Source of the DNA: Winogradskyella litoriviva
GTDB lineage: Bacteria > Bacteroidota > Bacteroidia > Flavobacteriales > Flavobacteriaceae
NCBI RefSeq assembly: GCF_013249065.1
Contig: NZ_JABRWQ010000004.1
Coordinates: forward strand, 496,001-560,000
Length of the DNA stretch: 64,000 nt
Reading direction: 5' to 3'
Part shown: positions 1 through 9,984 of the stretch, one piece after another
Position numbering within the stretch: position 1 is the first letter of the stretch
Layout: each line of letters starts with the position of its first letter
The notes under the pieces: generated by a model
The model's input: the letters and a program-made list of their open reading frames with translations, nothing else
Database searches by the model: none
What the model was told of the DNA's origin: nothing
Translations under genes and position numbers: made by a program

Positions 1-3000
1 TGAGACTCGTACATGCCAACGGTGGTGTAATCGTTAATAAAAATTCTTCCTCAGAAAAACAAGTTGGACTTGCATAATCATAGATATAAAGCGTTATCGG
101 ATAACTAGGAAAATTAGCATAATTAATAACATCACTAGCATTGTAAACTGTCCCAGTGCCATCTGGTCCTGTATAATAGGCTTCATTACCTGTTAAGTTA
201 GTTCCTGTTATCACAGGTAAGGTATAACTACCTGATGCCGTTTGGTCTAGTAAACCATCTACTGTTGGGCCAGCAAAACCACCATCAGAAATGCTCCAAT
301 TATAACTTGCAATCATATTGGCTCGTGCAGCTGCACCAGCACAATATTCACTGTAGCCTCCATCAAAAGGAACATTTAGGTTTAAATTTTGAGCATTCCA
401 ACCAATTAATAAGCTGTCATAATTCGCAATAGACAGGGTTGCATTCATAAATATATTCGTTGCAGTTTGTAAGCTAGTTACATTCCATGCTCCCAAATCC
501 TGATCAAAACTAACAGCAGTAGCAAACATGGTGTCCATAGTAGATACGTTTCCAGTATCCCAATTTCCTATATTTTGATTAAATAGATCTGCATCATGAA
601 ACATTGCATCCATCCGAGTTACATTACTAGTATCCCAAGATCCAATATCCTGATTAAAAGTATCTGCATTAAAAAACATCGCAGCCATGTTAGTTACACT
701 ACTCGTATTCCAACTACCAATATTTTGATTGAAAAGAAGTGCATAAGCGAACGTACCATCCATTCTATTAACATTTCCAGTATTCCAATTACTAAGGTTT
801 TGATTGAATATATCTGTACGAAAGAACATACTATTCATATCAGTAACATTACTTGTATTCCAATTACCTATATCTTGATTAAAGATTGAAGCTTCAGCAA
901 ACATTTCACCCATAGTAGTTACACTACTGGTATCCCATGCACTTATGTTTCCATTAAAATTATTAGCCACCCTAAACATGGTAAACATGTTAGTTACGTT
1001 ACCAGTATTCCAACTGTTTAAATCCTGATTAAAACTTGAAGCTTCGTCAAACATTCCAGACATATTAGTAACTAAAGAAACGTTCCAAGTGTTAATATCT
1101 TGATTGAATTGTTGTGCCAGAGCAAACGTCCTTGACATATTAGTGACGTTGCTTGTATCCCAAGACGTAATATCGTTGTTAAAAACGGTTGCTCCTTCAA
1201 ATAACGATTCCATAGATTGAACATTTTCTGTGTTCCAATTCCAATTACCTGTACCGTCACCTAGGGAAGTTGCATTGTTAAACATGCGCCACATGGATGT
1301 AACACTACTAAGATTAGGTATGTCTGAAGCATTAATAACTAAGTTTGAACAGCCCTCAAAAGCTCTTTGCATAGACGTCCATAGGTTACAACCCCATTGA
1401 TCTACAGACAATAGTTTTTGCGCATTTGCTGTATTAGAAGTCATATATATTCTTGGAAACGTACCTGTTATAGTGACTTGATAATTGTTAGCAGTTACAT
1501 AAGTATGACTTGTATCTCCTGTAGCTCCAACAGTTGTATTACCATCTCCCCAATCGATATTATAATTATAAATTTCACCCTCATTGCTAGTTGGTATGGT
1601 TATACTTTCATTAGGTGATATAGTTTCCCAAGTGGTGATAAACTCGCAACCATCATCAATAGTTAATAAAAAGGATTCTTCTGAATAACAATCTGGACTT
1701 GGACTATCGTAAATATAAAGTGTTATTGGATATGATGGAAAATCTGAATAATTAATAACATCACCAGCAGTATATATTGTACCTGTACCATCTGGACCTG
1801 TGTAATAGGCTTCGTTACCCGAAAGGTTTACTCCTGTAATAGCTGGAAATGTAAAACTACCAGACGCGTTTTGATCTACTAAATCATCAATTGTTGGTCC
1901 TGCAAAACCACCGTCAGTAAAATTCCAGTTATCACTTGCAATCATATTAGCTCTTGCTGCTTCACCTTCACAATATCTACTAAAGCCTCCATTAAAATAT
2001 AGGTTAGGTTGTAAATTTTGAGCATTCCAACCAATCAACAAACTATCATAATTTGCAATAGATAATGTATCATTAAAAAATATCGCATCAAAAACAGTGA
2101 CATTCTCAACATTCCAATTACCTAAATCTTGATCAAAACTTATAGCATTGTAAAACATATTAAACATGTTTGTTACACCACTTGTATTCCAACTACCAAT
2201 ATTTTGATTAAAAACAATAGCATCATTAAACATTCTACTCATATTGATAACAGAACTCGTATCCCAATTTTCTAAATTTTGATTGAATGAACTACAACCG
2301 TTAAACATATTTGCCATATTAAGAACATTGGAAACATTCCAATTTCCTATATCTTGATTAAAATTAATGGCATCTTGAAACATATTCTGCATTGCTACCA
2401 CACTACTAGTGTCCCAAGATCCTATATCTTGATTAAAATTAGTGGCATCGTTAAACATAACTTGCATTGTGGTAACTGAACTAGTATCCCAAGTTCCTAT
2501 ATCTTGATTAAAATTAGTAGCATGGTTAAACATAGTAGACATTATTTCAACACTACTTGTAACCCAAGAACCTATATCTTGATTGAATGTTTCAGCACCA
2601 GAAAACATATTATACATATCTATTACACTACTTGTATCCCAACTTCCTATATCTTGGTTAAAAACACTTGCACCATGAAACATCCTGGCCATAGAGGTAA
2701 CATTACCGGTATCCCAACTCCAATTACCTATTCCTCCTCCTAATGATGTACAATTAAAAAACATAGATTCCATTTCCGTGACAGAATATAAATTAGGAAC
2801 GTCAGGGGCATTAACAACTAAATCTGTACATTCAGAAAAAGCACTATTCATAGTGATCCAGGAATTACATCCCCATTGATCAATAGCTTTAATTTTTGCT
2901 CTATTAACAGCAGTGCTCCCTCCAAAATAGATTCTTGGAAAAGTACCTGAGATAGTGACTTGATAAGTCCCAGCCGTTACATAACTATGTGTAGCATCTC

Positions 3001-4303
3001 CAGTTTCTCCAGTGGTTATATTCCCATCTCCCCAATCTACATCGTAGTTGTAACCCATGCCAGTAGTTGGTATAGTAATGGAATCGTTTGGTGTAGTGGT
3101 TTCCCATGTGGTGATGAAAGGGTCTGGTTCTTGGGGAGTTGATTCATTTATATATAAATTTGAGATTGGGCCAAGACCAGTTATTAAAACATCAAGATCT
3201 CCATCATTTTCTATATCTACAAAATTTACTGAAGAATATATGGTATTGACAAAAGGCAAGCCTGTAACTTCCGTAAAAAAACCATAACAATCTTGGGAGT
3301 ACAGTATGGTGTTCTGGCCTGCATTACTTCCTGTCATTAAAATATCCAAATTTCCATCTCCATCAACATCTGCTATAGCTGATTCACCAGAACCTACATT
3401 AAGAAATGAATCCGGAGTGTAATGATTAAAATTTCCTAATCCATCATTTATGAACAAATCTGTGAAATTAGCAGTATTAGAACTACCTGTCATGAAAACA
3501 TCTTGATCCCCATCATTATCAATATCAGCGAAGTTTACTGAGCTATTGCTAAGCCCAATAAATGGAGTTCCGCTGACCAATGAAAAATTCCCTGACCCGT
3601 CATTAGTATAAAGTTTTGTAGACCTTTGGTTAGCAGCTACTATTCCTGAAATTAAAACATCTAAATCTGAGTCCCCATCAACATCTGCAAAATCGACTGA
3701 AGAATAACTACTAACAATCTCAAATGGCTGCCCCATAGATTCTATAAAATTACCACTCCCATCATTTATATACAGTTTAGTAACTGGATTACCACCCTCA
3801 TTTCCAACCATTAGGACATCTAAGTCTAGATCGCCATCTACATCAGCAAATGCAACATGACTACCATAGATACCAACAAAAGATGTCCCTAAGGATAAGG
3901 TGAAGTTCCCAAATCCATCATTTAAATAAAGCTCTGTAACACCAGAGATTACTCCTCCATCTTCTCCAGTAATAAGAACATCCATGTCATTATCGCCATC
4001 TACATCTGCAAAATCTACAGTTCCATCACCTACGGGAGTAAAAGGTGTCCCTAGTACTAAAGAAAAATTCCCTAACCCATCATTTAAATAAAGTTTTGCA
4101 TTATAACTAAGGGTGTTGTCATCCCAACCAATTATTAAGACATCCGAATAATTATCACCATTGACATCTGCAAAAGCGGCGTCTCCACTAGTCACAGGTA
4201 TAAATGGCACAGTAGTATCTTCTACAAAGGCTATTTGAGCGTTAACAGTAAAATAAATAAGTGATATTAAGAAAAAAAGAGCCTTTACGCGAAAAGTATG
4301 CAT
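1..4303 (-). CDS. Giant secreted FG-GAP / PKD / BspA-type 25-residue repeat protein (C terminus outside window)
   Basis: Open for 1434 codons from the ATG at 4303 to the left edge; in-frame Met codons at 1138 and 529 confirm that the frame is kept. A Sec signal peptide (about residues 1-22, ending VNAQ) is followed by seven FG-GAP/VCBS-like repeats with DGDxDxDVLxTG calcium-loop motifs (about 4200-3150). Then comes a PKD-like domain (WGDG followed by [14 protein letters not shown]) and about ten DUF285/BspA-type repeats of the form [25 protein letters not shown], then a module containing [13 protein letters not shown] and [13 protein letters not shown]. The PKD-repeat-tail block is then repeated with about twelve repeats. 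Such architectures are typical of adhesin-like surface proteins in Bacteroidota, often exported by the type IX system; no sorting domain is visible because the end is missing. Exact ligand and role are unknown. Confidence 0.85.
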   Translation of the reverse strand, partial: MHTFRVKALFFLISLIYFTVNAQIAFVEDTTVPFIPVTSGDAAFADVNGDNYSDVLIIGWDDNTLSYNAKLYLNDGLGNFSLVLGTPFTPVGDGTVDFADVDGDNDMDVLITGEDGGVISGVTELYLNDGFGNFTLSLGTSFVGIYGSHVAFADVDGDLDLDVLMVGNEGGNPVTKLYINDGSGNFIESMGQPFEIVSSYSSVDFADVDGDSDLDVLISGIVAANQRSTKLYTNDGSGNFSLVSGTPFIGLSNSSVNFADIDNDGDQDVFMTGSSNTANFTDLFINDGLGNFNHYTPDSFLNVGSGESAIADVDGDGNLDILMTGSNAGQNTILYSQDCYGFFTEVTGLPFVNTIYSSVNFVDIENDGDLDVLITGLGPISNLYINESTPQEPDPFITTWETTTPNDSITIPTTGMGYNYDVDWGDGNITTGETGDATHSYVTAGTYQVTISGTFPRIYFGGSTAVNRAKIKAIDQWGCNSWITMNSAFSECTDLVVNAPDVPNLYSVTEMESMFFNCTSLGGGIGNWSWDTGNVTSMARMFHGASVFNQDIGSWDTSSVIDMYNMFSGAETFNQDIGSWVTSSVEIMSTMFNHATNFNQDIGTWDTSSVTTMQVMFNDATNFNQDIGSWDTSSVVAMQNMFQDAINFNQDIGNWNVSNVLNMANMFNGCSSFNQNLENWDTSSVINMSRMFNDAIVFNQNIGSWNTSGVTNMFNMFYNAISFDQDLGNWNVENVTVFDAIFFNDTLSIANYDSLLIGWNAQNLQPNLYFNGGFSRYCEGEAARANMIASDNWNFTDGGFAGPTIDDLVDQNASGSFTFPAITGVNLSGNEAYYTGPDGTGTIYTAGDVINYSDFPSYPITLYIYDSPSPDCYSEESFLLTIDDGCEFITTWETISPNESITIPTSNEGEIYNYNIDWGDGNTTVGATGDTSHTYVTANNYQVTITGTFPRIYMTSNTANAQKLLSVDQWGCNLWTSMQRAFEGCSNLVINASDIPNLSSVTSMWRMFNNATSLGDGTGNWNWNTENVQSMESLFEGATVFNNDITSWDTSNVTNMSRTFALAQQFNQDINTWNVSLVTNMSGMFDEASSFNQDLNSWNTGNVTNMFTMFRVANNFNGNISAWDTSSVTTMGEMFAEASIFNQDIGNWNTSNVTDMNSMFFRTDIFNQNLSNWNTGNVNRMDGTFAYALLFNQNIGSWNTSSVTNMAAMFFNADTFNQDIGSWDTSNVTRMDAMFHDADLFNQNIGNWDTGNVSTMDTMFATAVSFDQDLGAWNVTSLQTATNIFMNATLSIANYDSLLIGWNAQNLNLNVPFDGGYSEYCAGAAARANMIASYNWSISDGGFAGPTVDGLLDQTASGSYTLPVITGTNLTGNEAYYTGPDGTGTVYNASDVINYANFPSYPITLYIYDYASPTCFSEEEFLLTITPPLACTSL
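430..1330 (-). repeat. 75-bp tandem repeat array, second copy
   Basis: About twelve further 75-bp in-frame units of the same family, in the second PKD-repeat block of the giant protein. The units are more diverged from one another than those of the first array. Boundaries are approximate. Confidence 0.8.
2079..2770 (-). repeat. 75-bp tandem repeat array, first copy (25-residue BspA/DUF285 units)
   Basis: About ten in-frame 75-bp units inside the giant surface-protein gene. The motif cctatatctt recurs at 2421 and 2496, exactly 75 bases apart, and related units flank it. Each unit encodes a MFxxAxxFNQDIGxW core. Boundaries are approximate because the edge units are degenerate. Confidence 0.85.
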
Positions 4304-4609
4304 AATTAGAATGTTGGTTAATAGCACTTTAAGTTATTAACAATAAATTAAACCCAAAAGATTTTAATCTTTAAAATTTAATATTATTCGTCCAAATACT
4401 AATAATTAAGATGTACGTCTTTAAAGTATGAAAACGATAATTTCTACACACAAAAAATAACAACTAAATTACAAGTAGGACTTGAATCTAATAGTGCTGC
4501 ATCGCTAGATTGTAAAATGTATTATTCTGAAAAAAACTAATTTCTAAATGATACAATTTACATTACTAATTTACCAATTTTAAAACCTCTTAATTAAAGA
4601 ACTAGGTAT
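4304..4609. other. Intergenic region with a possible gene remnant
   Basis: AT-rich gap between two minus-strand genes. The plus strand is open for 44 codons from 4406 to the TAA at 4538-4540 with no usable start. The peptide ends with VGLESNSAASLDCKMYYSEKN-like residues, which read like the C terminus of a real protein rather than random AT-rich translation. No other structure seen. Confidence 0.3.
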
Positions 4610-6214
4610 TTAATGCTTTGCTTCTAAATCTTCTAAAACCCATTCTAATTCTGGATCTATATTATTTAATCGGTCTTGATAAGTTGGTATTATTTCAACA
4701 TCTGGTTTTATACCGTAACCATCTGGACTTACTTTATTTGGTGCATCAATATGAGCTAAGCCAATTCTTGCACGTACTTTTGTGTTTGGTGTTTCATAAA
4801 TTTTATACATTCCGGCCACAGTACCATTAAAAGCTCCACCAGTTTCTTCGCCTACAAATGTAGCACGATTAGCACCTCGAAGCTTTGTAGATAACACTGA
4901 TGATGCTGAGAAAGAGTTTCCATTAATTAACACATAAACCTTACCTTTAAAGTTTAAAGGATTTGCTTCTTGTTCTTTAGAAGATTTAAAATTATAGTAC
5001 AATTTACCATCCTTTTTATTGGTTTTAAAAACTTCAAGAGTTGCTAAAACTGGAGCAAGAATTCCACCTAATACTTTTAATGAATTTGGTGTTGTGTTAC
5101 TCATCATACTTTTAAGAACTGGTGTTCTAGTATTAACCTCACTTGGATTAATCATTACAAAGTTCTCATCTGTTAAATAACTATACAGATAGGTAATTTC
5201 TCTAAGTCGTCCTCCAAAATTGTTTCGTAAATCTATAATTAAAGCTTCAGTTTTTAACGAATCTAAGGTTTTAAAAGTTTCATCATAGAAGTCTTTATAT
5301 TTATTATTAGAAAAGCCTCTAATTTTTAATAAAGCAACAGCGCTGTCTTTACCAACAAAATTTAGATTTCTAGTATACTCATCTCTAGAAGCAATATAAC
5401 CATATTTAGAGTTGTGCTTTTTTTTAGCCTTTCGTTCTAATTTTTTTGCCTTCTTTTCAGTTTTAGTCAACTTTATTTTTTTCTGCTTTTTTAATGTTGA
5501 ATCTGTTGATATAGAATCCTTTTTTACATTTGTAGTATCTTTTTTTAATACGCGTTTATATTGTTTTACAAATGTTGAATCTGCGTTTCTAAATTTAAAA
5601 CTTATACTATCAAAACGTCCTTTATCCTTAACATAATAACCCAAAAATCGATTACCTGCTACGCGTTGATGAAACGTAGTATTATACCCATCTGAAGCAA
5701 TCACTTTTTTGTACTTATTAATTAAATGTTGTGGCTTTTCATTTTCAACTAATAATACTTCGGCATTAATTAAAAGAGTATCATTTTCTCTTGCATTAGT
5801 TACAAATAACTTGTTATCTAAATATTCGAAATCTAAATTATTAACATCGAATTTTGTATTATTTAAGGCTTTTCTTTCTTTTTTGGTATAACGCAAACTT
5901 GGGGGAGATAAAGACATATGACCTTGTCCAACATATTTAGTTACAGCTGCCAACTGTTTGTAAAATGTTCTGCTATCCATTGGCTTGTTTATAGCTTGCT
6001 TTAAACTATCGAATTTAAAATCTAGTGTTTCTTTTGATGTAAATTGATATAAATGCGGATGGTTTCTTTTTAGCTGTGTGTAAAGCTTATCTATATCTTG
6101 ATGTAGCTCTGCAACCGAATGTAATTGTGTAATTTTTTGATTATGTTTTTCTACACTTGCACATGATACCAATAGTAATAGTATAATAAAGGAAAATAAT
6201 AGTTTCTTAAACAT
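4610..6214 (-). CDS. S41-family peptidase, lipoprotein
   Basis: Tail-specific/tricorn-like serine protease predicted to be anchored in the envelope. I choose the second ATG (6214), because MFKKLLF begins a lipoprotein signal with lipobox LLVSC; the first ATG at 6241 would put nine extra residues ahead of it. S41 hallmarks are the GQGHMSL histidine motif, IDLRNNFGG, the serine motif GNSFSAS, and GEETGG near the C terminus. This pattern resembles the S/H/E-type S41 group more than the Ser-Lys CtpA type. An unusual lysine-rich insert lies between the N-terminal domain and the protease core (5405-5557). No PDZ domain is obvious. Substrate unknown. Confidence 0.85.
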   Translation of the reverse strand: MFKKLLFSFIILLLLVSCASVEKHNQKITQLHSVAELHQDIDKLYTQLKRNHPHLYQFTSKETLDFKFDSLKQAINKPMDSRTFYKQLAAVTKYVGQGHMSLSPPSLRYTKKERKALNNTKFDVNNLDFEYLDNKLFVTNARENDTLLINAEVLLVENEKPQHLINKYKKVIASDGYNTTFHQRVAGNRFLGYYVKDKGRFDSISFKFRNADSTFVKQYKRVLKKDTTNVKKDSISTDSTLKKQKKIKLTKTEKKAKKLERKAKKKHNSKYGYIASRDEYTRNLNFVGKDSAVALLKIRGFSNNKYKDFYDETFKTLDSLKTEALIIDLRNNFGGRLREITYLYSYLTDENFVMINPSEVNTRTPVLKSMMSNTTPNSLKVLGGILAPVLATLEVFKTNKKDGKLYYNFKSSKEQEANPLNFKGKVYVLINGNSFSASSVLSTKLRGANRATFVGEETGGAFNGTVAGMYKIYETPNTKVRARIGLAHIDAPNKVSPDGYGIKPDVEIIPTYQDRLNNIDPELEWVLEDLEAKH

Positions 6215-6320
6215 ATTCAACGCTTTTGGATTAAAATTCAATTAGTTTTAAAGGTCAATAAAAAAATAAATATAGGTAATATTTATATAGACGTAAAACT
6301 ATTAAGAATGGTTGCCTGAG

Positions 6321-6779
6321 TTAAAGTGAGATTGCAGTTGTATGCTTTACTTCATTTATCATAAACATACTATGTGTACTACCAATATGGTCTATTTTCG
6401 TTAGTTTTTCTACCATAAATTCCCGAAATGCCTTCATATCTTTTACCAACACCTTCAATAAATAATCGTAATCTCCACTCAGATGATAGCATTCTAACAC
6501 TTCGTTTAGCAAATTAACTTCGCGTTCAAATTTAACAACATACTCTTGTGAATGCTGCACTAGCTTAACATGGCAAAAAGCCACAAAATCCTTTTGTACT
6601 TTGCTTTTATCAACTAAAGCTACGTAATTTTTTAGAATACCATTTTTTTCAAGTTTTCTAATTCGCTCATAAACCGCAGTAACCGACAAATTAAGTTGAT
6701 GAGCCAATGCTTTATTTGTTTGTTTACTATCGTCTTGCAACAAAATCAATAGTTTTCTGTCTATTTCATCAAAAATCAT
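6321..6779 (-). CDS. Lrp/AsnC-family transcriptional regulator
   Basis: 152 residues, the standard length. The N-terminal winged helix-turn-helix (about residues 5-55) contains LLILLQDDSKQTNKALA and LSVTAVYERIRKLEKNGI; the C-terminal RAM/ligand-binding half contains a CYHLSGDYDYLLKV motif. It is divergent from the PLP lyase gene at 6937, and the shared 157-bp gap carries a candidate operator. By analogy with other AsnC/Lrp proteins it probably senses an amino acid and controls the neighbouring lyase and itself; this is inference. Confidence 0.93.
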   Translation of the reverse strand: MIFDEIDRKLLILLQDDSKQTNKALAHQLNLSVTAVYERIRKLEKNGILKNYVALVDKSKVQKDFVAFCHVKLVQHSQEYVVKFEREVNLLNEVLECYHLSGDYDYLLKVLVKDMKAFREFMVEKLTKIDHIGSTHSMFMINEVKHTTAISL

Positions 6780-6879
6780 ACTTGTGTTTTTTCGGAATTA
6801 ATGTACAATAGAATAAAAATACCTAAAATACATCTATAAATTAAACATTTTACCAACAAATAATCCAAAATCAAAAGCA

Positions 6880-6898
6880 TAGATTGATTATTAATCTA
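6880..6898. promoter_or_regulatory. Candidate Lrp/AsnC operator (inverted repeat)
   Basis: TAGATT, seven bases, AATCTA forms a dyad in the gap between the divergent regulator and PLP lyase genes, about 40 bases before the lyase start. Size and AT-rich centre fit Lrp-type boxes. No binding evidence. Confidence 0.4.
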
Positions 6899-6936
6899 AA
6901 TTTTACGATTTTTGATGTTATATAAATTAGATAATT

Positions 6937-8136
6937 ATGAAATTTAAACCTGCTAACAATATTCAAGATTTACAATACTTCGGAGAATTTGGAGGTGTTA
7001 ATCCTTCTATTTCGGATTCTTCAACCTATACTTTTTTATCCGCAAAAACTATGTTCGATACTTTTGAAGGTAATGCAGATGGTTGTTATTTATACTCTCG
7101 TCATTCATCTCCTTCAAACCTATATTTAGGTGAAGCATTAGCTGCTATGGAAGGTACTGAAACGGCAACCGTTACTGCCTCTGGCATGGGAGCAATTACA
7201 CCTGTTTTATTACAACTTTGTGATGCAGGAGAACATGTAGTAAGTAGTAGAACAATATATGGTGGGACTTATGCTTTTCTTAAAAATTTTGCACCTCGTT
7301 TAGGTATTGAAACTACGTTTGTAGACATCACTAAATTAGATGTCATTGAAGCTGCCATTACACCAAAGACTAAAGTACTTTACTGTGAAACGGTTAGCAA
7401 TCCATTATTAGAAGTTGCTGACATTAGCAGTTTAGCAAAACTTGCTAAAACGTATAATTTAAAACTCGTTGTAGATAATACTTTTTCTCCTTTATCCATT
7501 TCTCCTATTGCTTTTGGAGCAGATATTGTAATACATAGCTTAACAAAGTTTATCAATGGTTCTTCTGATACCGTTGGAGGTGTTGTTTGTGGTTCTCAAG
7601 AATTTATTGACGATTTAAGAAACGTAAATAATGGTGCTGCAATGTTATTAGGGTCTACTATGGATAGTTTACGTTCTGCTTCGGTACTGAAGAATTTAAG
7701 AACATTACATCTTAGAATGATGCAACATAGCCATAATGCATCTTTTTTAGCCGAGAAATTTGAAAAAGATGGTTTAAAAACTGTATATCCTGGTTTAACC
7801 TCTCACCCATCTCATGAATTGTTTAAATCTATGTTGAATGAAAAATACGGTTATGGAGGCATGCTTACTATTGATGTTGGCACATTAGAAAAAGCTAATG
7901 CTCTTATGGAATTAATGCAGCAAAATAAAATAGGTTATTTAGCCGTGAGTTTAGGTTTTTACAAAACATTATTTAGTGCTCCTGGAAGCTCTACATCTTC
8001 TGAAATACCTGAAGAAGAACAAAAATCTATGGGATTAAGTAGCGGATTAATTCGTTTTTCTATTGGATTGGACGCAGACATTGAACGTACATATATAATG
8101 ATAAATAAATGTATGAAAGAACTAAATATTTTATAA
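6937..8136 (+). CDS. Cys/Met-metabolism PLP enzyme (methionine gamma-lyase / cystathionine lyase-like)
   Basis: 399 residues, full length for the fold-type I Cys/Met metabolism family. The PLP lysine is Lys204 in VIHSLTKFINGSSD. TATVTASGMGAI and CETVSNPLLEV are typical cofactor-site motifs. At the position where classical methionine gamma-lyases have Cys in YGCT, this protein reads IYGGTYAFL, so true methionine gamma-lyase activity is uncertain. Cystathionine or homocysteine/cysteine lyase activities are possible alternatives. Located divergently from an AsnC-type regulator and upstream of an NhaC transporter, which suggests amino-acid catabolism. Confidence 0.88.
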   Translation: MKFKPANNIQDLQYFGEFGGVNPSISDSSTYTFLSAKTMFDTFEGNADGCYLYSRHSSPSNLYLGEALAAMEGTETATVTASGMGAITPVLLQLCDAGEHVVSSRTIYGGTYAFLKNFAPRLGIETTFVDITKLDVIEAAITPKTKVLYCETVSNPLLEVADISSLAKLAKTYNLKLVVDNTFSPLSISPIAFGADIVIHSLTKFINGSSDTVGGVVCGSQEFIDDLRNVNNGAAMLLGSTMDSLRSASVLKNLRTLHLRMMQHSHNASFLAEKFEKDGLKTVYPGLTSHPSHELFKSMLNEKYGYGGMLTIDVGTLEKANALMELMQQNKIGYLAVSLGFYKTLFSAPGSSTSSEIPEEEQKSMGLSSGLIRFSIGLDADIERTYIMINKCMKELNIL

Positions 8137-8160
8137 TCCTTAATCTACTAAAATATTAAT

Positions 8161-8192
8161 AAAGGTTAGGTGCTCATAAAGCCCTAACCTTT
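8161..8192 (+). terminator. Rho-independent terminator after PLP lyase
   Basis: Perfect 10-bp stem (aaaggttagg with cctaaccttt) and a 12-base loop, followed by a short T run; lies 24 bases after the lyase stop. Confidence 0.75.
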
Positions 8193-8282
8193 TATATTTC
8201 TATGCCTTAAATATGCAGCGTATTTGCAATTGGTTTAACAAAGTCGTAACATTACAGAAGATAAATAATTAACAAATATTAA

Positions 8283-9770
8283 ATGGAAAGTAAAGACATA
8301 AAACCAAAACAACCACAAGACCAACAAATTGTTGAAAATAACGAACTTAACATTTGGGAAGCTCTTATACCTGTGTTTGCCTTGGTTGGAATGCTTGCTT
8401 ACAACGTATTTGTATATGAAGATAATGCTTTAAGTGGCAGTAATCAATTTATTCTTTTACTTGGAGCTTCTGTAGCGGCTATTGTTGGTTTTTTTAACAA
8501 AGTTACTTTTGAACAAATGATTGAAGAGGTTGCCGAAAACATTAAATCTACAGCTGGAGCTTTATTAATTTTATTAATGGTAGGTGCATTAGCAGGTACT
8601 TGGCTTATAAGCGGAATTATACCTGCAATGATTTATTATGGGTTACAAATATTAAACCCAACCATATTTTTAACCGCTTGCGTAATTATATGTGCTATAA
8701 TTTCAGTGGCTACTGGTAGCTCTTGGACCACTTCTGCAACAGTTGGTATTGCTCTAATTGGTATTGGAGATGTATTAGGGATATCCTTAGGAATGACGGC
8801 TGGAGCCATATTATCTGGAGCATATTTTGGAGATAAAATGTCACCTTTAAGTGATACGACAAATCTTGCGCCTGCAATGTCAGGTGGAGACTTATTTACA
8901 CATATTAAATACATGTCTATAACTACGGTACCAACAATTATTGTAACGCTTATTTTTTTTTTAATATTAGGTTTTACCCAAAGCCCTGAAGGTACAGCAG
9001 ATACAACAACCCTTATTAATGATTTAGACAAAACCTTTAATATTAACGGTTGGCTATTTTTAGTACCAATTTTTGTTATTGCTTTAATTGTAAAAAAAAC
9101 ACCGCCTTTAGTTGCTTTGCTACTTGGTACTTTATTAGGTGCTATTTTTGCTTTAATATTTCAACCTCAAATTGTAGCTCAAATTGCAGGTGTAGAAAAA
9201 CTAACTATAAGTTCTGCTTATAAAGGAGTTATGGATGCTATAACAGTAAAAACCACTATTGCTACTAATAATGAAACCTTAGCCGAATTGTTTTCTGCTT
9301 CAGGTAAAGGTATGTCTGGTATGTTAGGCACTATTTGGTTAATTATTTGCGCAATGGTTTTTGGTGGTATTATGGATGCCATTGGTGCATTAGCTAGAAT
9401 AAGTAAAGCACTTTTAAGTTTAGCTACAACAACTTTTGGATTATTTGCAAGTACTGTTGCAAGTTGTTTAGCTCTTAACGTAACCGCTTCTGACCAATAT
9501 TTAGCAATTGTAGTACCAGGTAAAATGTTTACAAAAGCATTCGAGGACAAAGGGCTAGCTCCAGAAAATTTAAGTAGAACTCTAGAAGATTCTGGCACAG
9601 TAACCTCAGCCTTAGTTCCTTGGAATACCTGTGGAGCTTACCATAGTGGTGTTTTAGGTGTTGGCGTAGCAGACTATTTTGTTTACGCAATATTTAATTG
9701 GTTAAGTCCTTTTACAACTCTATTATTTGCTGCATTCCGAATTAAAATTAAAATGTTAACAAATAAATAG
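8283..9770 (+). CDS. nhaC: NhaC-family Na+/H+ antiporter
   Basis: 495 residues, inner membrane, with about ten to twelve hydrophobic segments. Family signatures include the SVATGSSWTTSATVGIALIG stretch, GAYFGDKMSPLSDTTNLA and SALVPWNTCGAYHSG. Expected to exchange sodium (or an organic acid/amine, as some NhaC relatives do) for protons. It follows the PLP lyase after a terminator, so it is probably transcribed from its own promoter. The N-terminal 25 residues are hydrophilic and cytoplasmic. Confidence 0.9.
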   Translation: MESKDIKPKQPQDQQIVENNELNIWEALIPVFALVGMLAYNVFVYEDNALSGSNQFILLLGASVAAIVGFFNKVTFEQMIEEVAENIKSTAGALLILLMVGALAGTWLISGIIPAMIYYGLQILNPTIFLTACVIICAIISVATGSSWTTSATVGIALIGIGDVLGISLGMTAGAILSGAYFGDKMSPLSDTTNLAPAMSGGDLFTHIKYMSITTVPTIIVTLIFFLILGFTQSPEGTADTTTLINDLDKTFNINGWLFLVPIFVIALIVKKTPPLVALLLGTLLGAIFALIFQPQIVAQIAGVEKLTISSAYKGVMDAITVKTTIATNNETLAELFSASGKGMSGMLGTIWLIICAMVFGGIMDAIGALARISKALLSLATTTFGLFASTVASCLALNVTASDQYLAIVVPGKMFTKAFEDKGLAPENLSRTLEDSGTVTSALVPWNTCGAYHSGVLGVGVADYFVYAIFNWLSPFTTLLFAAFRIKIKMLTNK

Positions 9771-9823
9771 TAGTCAATAGCCTAGGCTTTTTAGTTATTA
9801 TTTATCAGGTTGATACTTTTTTA

Positions 9824-9867
9824 GGGGTTATATTATCATAATGATAATATTTAACCCTCTTTTTTGA
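9824..9867 (+). terminator. Terminator after nhaC
   Basis: Long AT-rich hairpin with arms GGGGTTATATTATCAT and ATGATAATATTTAACCC (two-base bulge), followed by six Ts. Confidence 0.7.
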
Positions 9868-9939
9868 TGCCATATAAACTTGCTATTTCACTATTCTTTA
9901 TCATAATCAAACCCTATTAAAAAGTACGACTCTACTTAC

Positions 9940-9947
9940 TAAATTTG
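9940..9947 (+). promoter_or_regulatory. Promoter -7 box (TAAATTTG) of peroxiredoxin
   Basis: Matches the Bacteroidota -7 consensus TAnnTTTG and lies 37 bases before the peroxiredoxin ATG. No good -33 TTTG is seen. Confidence 0.4.
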
Positions 9948-9984
9948 TATCAGAAAATTAATTAACAAATTAAAATATTATAAC

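Noticed and set aside
235-3287. Several plus-strand ORFs within the left-edge repeat region (60-97 residues, low-complexity Ile/Ser/Thr/His-rich)
   Set aside because: They lie opposite the repeat array of the minus-strand surface protein and mirror its 75-bp periodicity; they are antisense shadows.
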